This document shows positions 36,838 through 45,104 of a stretch of DNA of 64,000 nt, one piece after another (positions within the stretch are counted from its first letter, which is position 1; every line of letters starts with the position of its first letter). The translations under genes were made by a program, and so were the position numbers. Source of the DNA: Prorocentrum cordatum (taxonomy: Eukaryota > Sar > Dinophyceae > Prorocentrales > Prorocentraceae); contig CAUYUJ010015685.1 of assembly GCA_963575745.1 (NCBI GenBank), positions 35,001 through 99,000 of the forward strand, given 5' to 3'. A model generated the notes under the pieces. The model saw only the letters and a list, made by a program, of their open reading frames with translations, was not told where the DNA came from and did no database searches.

Positions 36838-38640
36838 GTGGGATTCGCCGAGGGTTTCCAATCGCCCGCCGACGTAGGTCATGATATGGCGGGGGCACCT
36901 GCGGATTCTGAAGCAGCAGTGCCAGCGACAGAAGAGGAGAGGCAAACGGTGCTCTATCCTCAGGTCATTGGCAATCCGATAAACATAGAACCATGTGATG
37001 ATGATCCTTTGCGGGGGAACCCGCGAGATGTTGGCGACCTTTCAGAGCGCATCCGGAGCGAACTTTGACAAAGTGAAGATCATTATCCGCGTTCGTGGCT
37101 CATGGGCGGTCTCCGCGCCGCCGCGAGCAATCAGCTAGTCGCCAAGTCTGGATACGTGCGAATCGCTCAGATGACGATGAAGACGAGTGGGAAGTTGAAG
37201 ACCGACGTATGTAGCGTCACGGTCGCGGCCACTCACGCGGGCACTCGCGCGCGCGCTCCAGCGGCGCCCGGCGCCCTCGCCCTCCTGACATGGGAGCTCC
37301 GTGGGCTTCGCCGAGGATGGGGGCGCTCGCGGGGAAGCCCGCTTCAGAGGGAGGACAGTCCAGCTGCGCCCGAAGCAGGAGGCGTGCAACGCCTTGTCAG
37401 CTATGGCGATCATGGGCTGGCTCGCCAGTACATGCCCTCCCAGCGCGACGCGGTGCTGGCTCGACTGAGGCTGGGCCGAGCATGACATTCGTCACTGGTA
37501 TTTACTTCGCAACGTTGAGCGGGAAGATGAAGGCAATATCGCCCGCGCCAACAGAGGCAAGGGCGCCCGGGCGATGGGCGACCTTCAAAGACGGGGCCTC
37601 AAGAGGGCCGTCATCGGTGACCAGAAGACCTACCGGGGTATCTCTTGTCCTTGCGAACATTCTGCCGGCCGCAGACCCGCGTGTCCAATGAGGCGTCCAT
37701 CAAGGGGCCCAAACTTCAGAAGAACCCCGCGGGTCTGGTCTTGTGGTGATGCTCTGGGTCGCGGAGTGGATCCGACCAATCACCCCCCCTGCAGAATGTT
37801 TGACTGAAGCTGATTGCCAGCCGATTGCTGAGAGAAATTTCACTCGGATCGATCGAATCTGGCAACGCTTCGATACGAATCACCGCCTCAAAGGTTACAG
37901 CCGAGAATGTCATGCGGGGCAACCCGCAGGTGCTGTCCACCCAGGAGGTGATGAAGGGGCTGGTCGTGGGATTCTTGCCGAAGCAGTGGGCCCCGCTGAG
38001 GCCGCCCCTGCCGGGCCCGACCCAGAGTCTGAATCGTGCTATTCCGCGTCGGCCTGCAGCTCTGGGGCGGAGGATGCCCGCGAGACTAAACGTGACATGA
38101 TAACAGAAGATGTGGATCTCACTCCGGGCAGGAAAGTCGCCTACCATTGCAGAGAGATCGGCTGGGCAACTACCCCTGTTAGAAGAATGGTTAGCGCTGA
38201 TGGATATGATCTGGGTGTCAAACGCATGGCCGAGATCGCGGACATGGCGCTCGAGAGGCCGATTCCGCCGACTGTCCCTATGGCTGGGGACCTACAGAAC
38301 AACCTCCAGCGGGGGCGCCCGCGGCGGAACGGCCAGAAGAACCTTCCCCCGAGATGAGATCGGGGGGGGGGGGGGGAGGGGGATAAGTCTATCCCAACCT
38401 TTTTACTCTCCAAGCTCGCACGCATCACTTGAAACTGACCAGCTGCCGCCGCCGCCTAAGCAGGATGGGGGGGGGGGGGCGGTCCAGATGGCGCCGAACC
38501 TGGTAGCAATCAGTCTCAGCGGTCTGCGGGGAAGCCCGTTGGGAGACGTCGCTCCAGAGGGCCAGGGGGCCCGGCGAGCGTGCGCAGCGGCGCCAGCCCC
38601 GCACCAGAGCGTGACATGCTGCGTGCGGTGCTGATGGTTG
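36838..38640 (+). other. Unrecognised fragment carrying mini-hairpins
   Basis: Several short + strand frames (36838-37068, 37102-37485, 37743-38357) with no domain I recognise. Three features suggest a decayed retroelement coding region: GNRA hairpins at 37011 and 37913, hairpins of the same stem type but with a GAAG loop at 37329 and 38526, and peptides such as LRGNPRD and VMRGNPQ. G-runs at 38360 and 38467 lie near its end. It could equally be an unrelated intergenic piece into which the hairpins were copied. Confidence 0.35.
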
Positions 38641-38816
38641 ACGCAGACGGGCAGATATCTTTGCGTGCTTGGCTCGAGTAACCGTCTTGGCTCAAGTAGC
38701 CGTCTTGGCTCGAGCCATAGACATCGGGTGCCGAACCGGTGTGTCTCGGCCCTGCAGCGCCACGCCGATGATGCCCGACGTCGCGAGGAAGTTGAAGGCG
38801 AGCGGGGGCAACCCCG
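37011..38816 (+). repeat. GNRA mini-hairpins upstream of and in LINE ORF1
   Basis: 37011-37024 GCGGG-GGAA-CCCGC; 37913-37928 TGCGGG-GCAA-CCCGCA; 38803-38816 CGGGG-GCAA-CCCCG (inside ORF1). Related stems with a GAAG loop occur at 37329-37342 and 38526-38539. Confidence 0.75.
38665..38714 (+). other. Tandem spliced-leader-like relics (two and a half)
   Basis: Three head-to-tail pieces: gcttggctcgag (38667-38678), gtaaccgtcttggctcaag (38678-38696) and gtagccgtcttggctcgag (38696-38714), period 18. The two complete ones agree with the leader (gtagccattttggctcaag) at 16 of 19 positions and share the GTCTTGG variant. They lie about 50 nt before the first in-frame ATG of LINE ORF1. Tandem relics are known from dinoflagellate genes thought to have been re-inserted as cDNA. 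Confidence 0.65.
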
Positions 38817-39574
38817 AGGCGCCAGAGAGGAAGGCCGCGCGTGCGAACGAGACGGAGGAGAATAATGGGGACGCCGAGTTGGAGGTGGACGAGCCCGCTC
38901 CCGGTTGGGCTCAGAAGATGCAGAAGATGATGATCGCGATGATGGGGAAGGTCGACGCTGCCGCGCGAGACGTGAAGCAGGCGAAGGCGCTGGCCCAGGA
39001 GGCGAAGGGCGAGGCGACGGAGGCCAAGGTGGCGGCCACCACAGCGACGGACAAGATGGGCCCGACCATGAAGCGCCTGGAAGTGTTGGAGGCGGAGTTC
39101 CAGCGGCTTAAGGCGCAGTCGCAGCGGCCGGCGTGGCCTGCGACTTCAACGGGGCTGGGGGGGGCGAACGGGACGAGAGAGGAATCAGAGGGGAAGAGGA
39201 GCAGGGCGATTAGTTTCGGGCAGTTTCCCCAAGATTCCACGGGCGGGGGCGTCGTAACATTCCTGGAGGGGGCGGTGGGGGAGGCGAGAGAGGAGGTGGA
39301 GGAGGTTTTCGAGTGCAGGATGAAGTTCGCCGAGCGGGGGGCGGTCAGGTTTAAGACGTCAGAGGCGATGTGGGAGTATGTGAAGGCGAGGGCCGGGAAG
39401 CGCGCGCAGTTGCACGGGGGCCAGAGGATCTACGGCAACGTTGATTCCAAGTGCGTGGAGCCGCGCTCCGACGAGGACAAAAGAGAGAGGACAGTCCAGA
39501 AGCTGGTCCGGACGATCATTGAGATCCAGGGCGGCGGCGGGGCCGTGGCGAAGCAGGACATAGGCGCCCACTAG
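38768..39574 (+). CDS. LINE ORF1-like protein
   Basis: About 268 codons from ATG 38768 (a second ATG directly follows) to TAG 39572. The open frame extends upstream but only through the leader relics, so the ATG is preferred. An acidic/basic N-terminus is followed by a long Ala/Lys/Glu-rich helical stretch (about residues 55-125, probably coiled coil), a Gly-rich linker and a C-terminal block (ECRMKFAERGAVRFKTSEAM, YGNVDSKCVEPRSDEDKRER). That C-terminal block resembles the RRM-like part of LINE ORF1 proteins, which bind element RNA; the resemblance is from memory and by eye. A GNRA hairpin encodes SGGNPEA near the start. Position before an APE endonuclease and reverse transcriptase supports the call. 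Confidence 0.55.
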   Translation: MMPDVARKLKASGGNPEAPERKAARANETEENNGDAELEVDEPAPGWAQKMQKMMIAMMGKVDAAARDVKQAKALAQEAKGEATEAKVAATTATDKMGPTMKRLEVLEAEFQRLKAQSQRPAWPATSTGLGGANGTREESEGKRSRAISFGQFPQDSTGGGVVTFLEGAVGEAREEVEEVFECRMKFAERGAVRFKTSEAMWEYVKARAGKRAQLHGGQRIYGNVDSKCVEPRSDEDKRERTVQKLVRTIIEIQGGGGAVAKQDIGAH

Positions 39575-39757
39575 AGGAAGGGGGTGGCGTGGTGGAAGGG
39601 CGGCAGGGTGGGGGGGTGGAAGGGCGGGTCCATGCACCTCCTAGGCGCGATGATCCAGCACAAGGCTAAGTTTGACATGTTGTGCGCCACAGAGTAGGGG
39701 GGGGAGACGGGGCGAGGGGGAGGTGGGAGGGGAATTTATCGAGGCGTCGATGGTGAT

Positions 39758-40807
39758 GTGCCTGCATCGTTCTTCCGCGTGGCTGGAGTCTTGAAGCCGA
39801 CGTTTGACGCCGCGGCTGAACCCCCGGATCCAGGGCGGAGGGCGCGCGGCGCGAGCGACGACGGCGATGTAGAGAACTTCATCATCTTCACTTGGAATGC
39901 CGATGGGATGGGGGAGGGGCGAATTCAAGACGTAGCTGATATGTTGGATATTTGCGATAGGTGGGATATTCTGCTGTGCCAGGAAGGGCCGTTTGCCGAC
40001 GGATGCGCAGAACGCCTTTTGGAGTCTGGCCACCTGTGGTGCTGTTCACGCTCCCGCGACACGACAAAGTGGAGCGCGGGCATTCTGTTGCGCGGGCGGT
40101 GGGCCCAACTGGGGGCAGAGACGCATTATTGCAGCGTCAGTTCTACAATGGCTTATTCGGATGTTACTTTCAATGGGGGTTCGTGTCGTTTTGTTGATGC
40201 TCACTTTTGCCGCAGTGGTTATTCTGAAGATGACTTTGATTTGGCACTCTCCGACGTTGAAGCGGTATTGTCCCAGGCCCGAGTGCAGAAGAGAGCTTTC
40301 GTTCTTGGAGTCGACGCCAATGCGACGGTCGGACAGCGGCTGCCGGCAGGCGATGAAAACATCGCCGGGCCGCGCGGGCACGGCCGCCGCAACAACAGGG
40401 GTCATCTACTTGTGCATTGGCTTCACGGGGCTCGTTTAACTGCTACGGCGGCGCTCTTCGACGCAGCGTGGGAATGTTCCTGGGCGCATGAGTTGTGTGG
40501 CTTTGGAACCCGTCGGCAGATCGACTGCATCTTTGTGGAGTCGTCAAAGACAGACATTGTGAAATCCGCATCGGTGTGGGGCGGCCTCGAAAGGAAGTCC
40601 GACCGCAGGGCGGTGTTCGCCGGCATTCGTGCCGTGCCAAAAGCAATTCCGCGGGCGCGAAAGGCGCGAGTTCCCAGAGGTTGGAAGCCGAAACTGGACG
40701 AGCATGGTCACCCGTCGCAATGCCACGCTTTGTTGACAGACAGCCTCAAACAGGAACACCGAAGCCTCACGGGGGTGAACAAGTGGATCGTGGAAGCTGC
40801 CAAGTAG
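39758..40807 (+). pseudogene. LINE ORF2, APE-type endonuclease part
   Basis: About 350 codons similar to exo/endonuclease/phosphatase domains, which nick target DNA for target-primed reverse transcription. Visible motifs: FIIFTWNADGMGEG near the N-terminus, WDILLCQEGPF (catalytic Glu), VLGVDANATVG and a late RRQIDCIFVESS. A canonical SDH-type C-terminal motif reads KSDRRAVFAGI here, so the final His appears changed. No ATG is suitably placed (the frame opens with GTG) and a TAG ends it at 40805-40807. The sequence that follows (TSKILWRVLRAEGRARQ) continues in another frame, so this was one long ORF2. Confidence 0.75.
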
Positions 40808-42498
40808 GACGCGGCAGCGAGAACAAAAACACATCGAAAATACTCTGGCGGGTGCTCCGGGCGGAGGGGCGAGCCAGACAGGACAGAGAAATTCGAGAGG
40901 TGGCAGAGCAGGGCCAAGGTGCTGAGAAGATTGGCGCCGTCGTCAACATGGATGGAGATTCGGTGTCGGGCAACGCTAGCATTGCAGAGGCCTTCGCGCA
41001 GTTCTACGGGGGCCTGTGTCAGGAGGAAAGGGGGGGGGGGCGGCGCGAGGCAGGAACGGGATATGACAGAAGAGCTTGCCGCGGTCACGGCGTCAGAGAT
41101 TGTGGCAGCTCTGCGCGCCATGAAGGCCGGCAGAACAGGTGCAGACGACGGGCTTGTCATGGAAATGTTGCGGGCGGGACATGTCGAGTTGATGAACGTT
41201 TTGGCTTCCTACATCACATGCGTGCTGGTCGGCGCCATGGGGCCGCCGAGCGAGTGGAGAGTTGCGCGACTGTCTGTGATTTTCAAGAAAGGCTCGCGGA
41301 GCGAACTGACAAGTTACATGCCGATATCGATCATTCCGGTAATGGCTGAGCTGTTCCGTAGTTCAGCGCTGTGCTATGCCGGCGTATCCGCGACTACGCC
41401 GAGCAGAGATATCGTGAAGAGCAGTGCAGCTTCTGGAGCGGCAGAGGCTGTGACGACGCTCTACACGTGCCGCGCATGGTGGCGGAGAAGTCCGGGGAGT
41501 GGGGGGAGGAGCTGTGGATGGCTACGCTGGACGTCGAAAAAAGCATTCGATAGAGTGCACCGCGCGCAGCTGTTCGAAGCCTTGAAGGCAGCGAATGCGG
41601 GCCCAAGTGTCGTCAACGTACTCCGGGCGCTCTATCGGGGCATGTCGGCCTGGGCCCAGGTGGCCCGGGGGTCGGAGAGCAAGCGCTTCCAAGTGCAGCG
41701 CTGTGTCCGGCAGGGGGGCCCGTTGTCACCAGTTTTGTTAAACCTGGTCATGGCGCAGATTCTAGGCGAAGCGAGCTGCGTCTGGCAGCGGCGCGGCTAT
41801 GGCGCTATAGTCGGCCAGGCGCTCAACGGACGGCGCCTCACGGACGTGGCCTTCGCAGATGATGCGACCTTGACTTCGCGGACGTGGGCGTCGTTGAGGC
41901 GCATGATCTTGGCTTTTTTGGCTGCTCTACAGATGAGGCGCCCAGTTACACCCGACAACGTGCAAAGTGCAAACGCATCGGCCACAAGTGTCGCGGAGGG
42001 GGGGCGTCGAATTGGAGGGCGGCTTCTCGGTCAAGGTGCTGGAAGAGGGCGAACCTTTCGAGGTGTTGGGCGCGATGCTCTCCTTGGCCGACGCGACAAA
42101 GGTTGGGGCCGAGCATGCGTAGAGTAGCCGCTGGTTGGCGCAAGTTCTGGACAGTGCAGAACATGCTGCCGAACAAGGACGTCTCCCTGTCCTGCAGACT
42201 GAAGCTCTTCGACACGTCTGTTGGTGCATGCGTTTTGTGCGGCTCGAACTCCTGGGCGCCTCGCGCGGCGGAGATCCGCTTCCTGGCGGCTGCGCAGAAC
42301 AAGATGCTGCGCCGGATTTGCGGCTTCAGGCGTGCGCCAGAGGAGCAGTGGCGCGCTCGGGTCCACAGGGTGACAAAGAAGGCGCGGGGCAAGGCGCAGG
42401 CGGTGGGGGTGCGAAGGTGGCCGGGGGCGCGCGCCCAGAGGATATGGTCGTGGGCGGGCCGTGTTTCGAGAATGACCGCCGCGTCATGGGCGCTTTAA
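40808..42498 (+). pseudogene. LINE ORF2, reverse transcriptase part, frameshifted
   Basis: Reading needs several frames. A linker (NASIAEAFAQFYGGL) ends at a 10-G run (41032-41041). Then come ASEIVAALRAMKAGRTGADD and VARLSVIFKKGSRSELTSYM (RT motifs 1-2). A switch near 41365 gives CSFWSGRGCDDAL and ATLDVEKSIR. A switch back gives KAFDRVHRAQLFEALKAA, VRQGGPLSPVLLNLVMAQIL and LTDVAFADDATL. FADD is the catalytic [FY]xDD pair and is intact. A last frame (41884-42498) has LKLFDTSVGACVLCGSNSW and QNKMLRRICGFRR, typical of the LINE C-terminus. The many shifts make it inactive as read. Confidence 0.8.
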
Positions 42499-42548
42499 GG
42501 GTAGCTCTTTGGGAGATGTTATACAGAATCGGGAGTATAGCTCGCGCG

Positions 42549-42567
42549 CCGTTGCCTTTGGCTCAAG
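42549..42567 (+). other. Spliced-leader-like relic, copy 2
   Basis: Nineteen bases, ccgttgcc then tttggctcaag. They match the leader (ccgtagcc, attttggctcaag) with one substitution and a two-base deletion. The relic lies 184 nt before the conserved Gag segment at 42751; in copy 1 the same interval is 198 nt. Confidence 0.65.
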
Positions 42568-42608
42568 GCACGCGCGCCCTATTTGCCCGGACACTGCTTG
42601 TGTTCGCT

Positions 42609-44561
42609 ATGTGCTGGAAAGATCATTACATCGATATTATCCTATCTTATCCGTCCATTCCTCTTACTGAACAGCCTCAGTACGATGCCGGGCGCTATTT
42701 GCCATCCGATTCCCATGGAATCGGATGCTATTTGACTTACCATAGTCACTTTCGACTTGGTAGCGGAGCTGGCCGCGCTCTCGTGTGGTCAGCTCTTGCT
42801 CTTCTTATCCTCGCGCTACACGGCGCGATCTTCGTGACCAACTACCACCCTGCGCCACCACTCCCAGTGCATTTACGAGGATCTATCCAAGAGCAAGAAG
42901 CAACACGAGAGGTGCGACGTCCAGACAACAACATTGGTACCATATACGCTTCATCACTGCGCTACTACCAACCGCTCGGCAACGAGCCAAAAGCGCAGTA
43001 CTTGAAGCAGATGCGGGGAGACCCGCGAGATAAAGCGCTTCGAAGACTTGACAAGGCGCTACCCCAGCGCGGCAACGCGCCTAATAACCACCCATATCTT
43101 CACAGCCTTGGGCTGGTTATATTCGCCATAATATGGTTCGCGCTGGGGGCAGCAATCGGACGCATGCGTCGTGGAGAGAACAGCGCCGATGGGCAAACAC
43201 ATGGCCCATATTGGGACCCTCAAGGCAACGTACCTTTCCGCGAGTGCGTTTATGAGGTCAACGCGTGACTCAGCGTCACAAGTGGACGCATGACGCCACA
43301 GGCCCAAGCGGCCGCCATGCAACGCGGCCTGGGTGGCTTAGCGAGGACACTCGCCATGAGGGTACCACCTGACATTATAAACTATGGTGCTGACATCGAT
43401 GGGGTCCACACCGACCCAGTGACCTACATCATGTTCCTCCTAAGCATGAAGTTCGAGCGCCTGGAAGATGAGCGCCGGCTCGCTTCCGGCATGCAGCTCA
43501 TCGACTTTCATGTGCCTCGCGGAGAACGAATCGATGCCACCTTTGCCCGATTCGAAATGGCCCGGCTTGAGGCGCAGTCGGTGGGATTTGATTTTCCCAA
43601 CTTCCAACTACTAACTACGATCCTATTCCGCGCCTTAGGCGTCGGCAACCAGCGAGCCATGCAACTCTTACAGCCACGCAATCACCAAATGCCCCGAACA
43701 CAACAACAGTATGATGAGTTGCTGGAGAGTATGCGTTCGATAGGTCACCTATCAGAACGGTCTCCTGGTAATATAGGATCAGTGTTTGGAAGGGGAAGGG
43801 GATCTGGTAGTGGGAACTTGTACACTACCTTAACCACTGAAGCCCAGCCTGGAAACGGGCCCTCAAGCATATGGGCTGACGATTCTGGAGAATCCACTGC
43901 TCTACTCGCAGGGGATCGGTCACAACCAAGCTGGGCAACCAGCCCTCCTTCCAGAGAACCTCAACCACACCGTTCCCTATGGGGTGAAACAACCCCCCTA
44001 ACCGACGGTGTATCCACCTACCTGGGAGACGACGATTTCGACTCCGGCACCGACACAGATGCTGTATCATCAGACGGTGTTGAAGCTTTAGATTGGTCAT
44101 ATATCATGAATATGGAAAGTGTCAATCAGCGTGCTGAACACTTGTTCTGGTTATTACAACAGGCAGAACGGAGGTGGAGGAGGTTCACGCGAAAACCAGT
44201 GCGTCGTGTTAGGAGGAGGATACGGAGGAGCTCCAAAGGAAAAGGTAAAGGCAAACGGGGTCGTCGTAGGTTGAATGGACGAGGCATCACGGCCTTCCTC
44301 CAGAGGATCTCAGATGACCAGTATGATGAGATATTTTTCGGGGGAAAAGGCCTTTTTAAAGGCCGTAGAGATACCTCAGGCAAAGGCAAAGGTAGGCGGG
44401 GAAACCCGCGAGGTAGAGACGGCCAGATTCTAAAGTGCCATGAGTGTGATAGTACCGACCATCTTGTGAGAGATTGCCCAGCGAAGGGAAATGTAAAGGG
44501 CAGATTGACCGAAGTCCATTTTGGCTCAAGTGAACCATTTATTGAATATCTGAGCCTCTAG
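42609..44561 (+). pseudogene. Gag-like protein, copy 2, one in-frame stop
   Basis: 650 codons from ATG 42609 with a single TGA at 43266-43268, where copy 1 has TGG (Trp). Two hydrophobic stretches, about residues 56-76 (ALVWSALALLILALHGAIFV) and 166-184 (LGLVIFAIIWFALGAAIG), look like membrane spans and are conserved in copy 1. The Gag core follows (GLGGLARTLAMRVP, DPVTYIMFLLSMKFERLEDE, FEMARLEAQSVGFDFPNFQ, MPRTQQQYDELLESM), then a Ser/Asp-rich linker, a Lys/Arg/Gly-rich stretch and a CX2CX4HX4C zinc knuckle (CHECDSTDHLVRDC, about residues 609-622). The role expected is particle assembly and RNA binding. Seven mini-hairpins lie within. The stop could be read through or simply be a decay mark. 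Confidence 0.75.
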
Positions 44562-44883
44562 GATTTTGAGACCATGGAACAGATATTTTACACTTGGGTT
44601 CGCTGCATGGACAACGTCGACGAGCTCGAGGCGTATGGCCATGGACTGTACGCGTACTACCTCGAGTACCTCCGCAGGTTCGTTGTCGGCAACAACGAGC
44701 TCACTCCCGTGGATCACGGAACGCTGGGAAACCAGCCTTTATCTTTCTTCGACTGGATGTTCGGGAACCCAGGCAACATCATGGCCTACGAGAGCAGTGA
44801 CGAGGACGTCACTGTAGAGGCCTCGCCTTCAGAGGTTGATCACAACCTCCAACCTCCACCCGACCGCATGCCTGGAAACAGGC
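42974..44883 (+). repeat. GNRA mini-hairpins, Gag region (eight)
   Basis: Starts and stems: 42974 GCTCG-GCAA; 43013 GCGGG-GAGA; 43067 GCGCG-GCAA; 43847 GCCTG-GAAA (one wobble); 43930 GCTGG-GCAA; 44396 GCGGG-GAAA; 44723 GCTGG-GAAA; 44870 GCCTG-GAAA. Each is followed by its complementary 5 bases. Copy 1 lacks the hairpins at 42974, 43013, 43067 and 43930, but has one at 44396 with a changed outer pair. Confidence 0.9.
44509..44530 (+). other. Internal spliced-leader-like sequence
   Basis: Contains the exact 15-mer CCATTTTGGCTCAAG (44516-44530), preceded by ccgaagt where the leader has ccgtag. It lies at the 3' end of gag and encodes EVHFGSS. Copy 1 has gcatttggctcgac at the aligned place, so a diverged form was already there in the common ancestor. 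Confidence 0.5.
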
Positions 44884-45104
44884 CTACCTATCCTCGAAAT
44901 CACGCTGAACTAATAGAAATGGAGTCTCAAGCGTTCGTTGCGGGCGTGCCAGGGGGCTCATTTATACCCCCTGGTTCGCTCGCTCCAGGCGAGTACGGGC
45001 CACGCGCACTACTGCAAACCCTCATGAGGATGCACGATATATTAACCATAGCATATCCCGAGAGTCAAGAAAGCATCGAAGCTGGTAACATGATGCGGAG
45101 TTAG
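44574..45104 (+). CDS. Post-Gag segment of unknown function
   Basis: 176 codons in the same phase as gag, separated from it by one TAG (44559-44561). ATG 44574 follows the leader-like 15-mer by about 40 nt. Contains WVRCMDNVDELEAYGHGLYA and AYYLEYLRRFVVGNNELTP, probably helical, then an acidic linker. Copy 1 retains a similar phrase (DEFNPVDWLGAP) near 21990-22030. Two mini-hairpins (44723 and 44870) and an 8-bp perfect stem (44949-44974) lie inside. I recognise no domain. It may be a Gag C-terminal region following a nonsense mutation or read-through site. Confidence 0.5.
   Translation: MEQIFYTWVRCMDNVDELEAYGHGLYAYYLEYLRRFVVGNNELTPVDHGTLGNQPLSFFDWMFGNPGNIMAYESSDEDVTVEASPSEVDHNLQPPPDRMPGNRPTYPRNHAELIEMESQAFVAGVPGGSFIPPGSLAPGEYGPRALLQTLMRMHDILTIAYPESQESIEAGNMMRS
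44949..44974 (+). repeat. Perfect 8-bp stem with 10-nt loop
   Basis: CCAGGGGG (44949-44956) and CCCCCTGG (44967-44974) around ctcatttata. It encodes PGGSFIPPG. It is not of the GNRA type. Confidence 0.6.

Larger units (their letters stand above)
38665..42498 (+). mobile_element. LINE-type non-LTR retrotransposon, decayed
   Basis: Order on the + strand: leader-like relics, ORF1, APE-type endonuclease, reverse transcriptase, C-terminal region. No poly(A) tail was seen. The last stop (42496-42498) is about 50 nt before the leader relic of the next element. At least four frameshifts and a stop interrupt ORF2. Confidence 0.85.
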
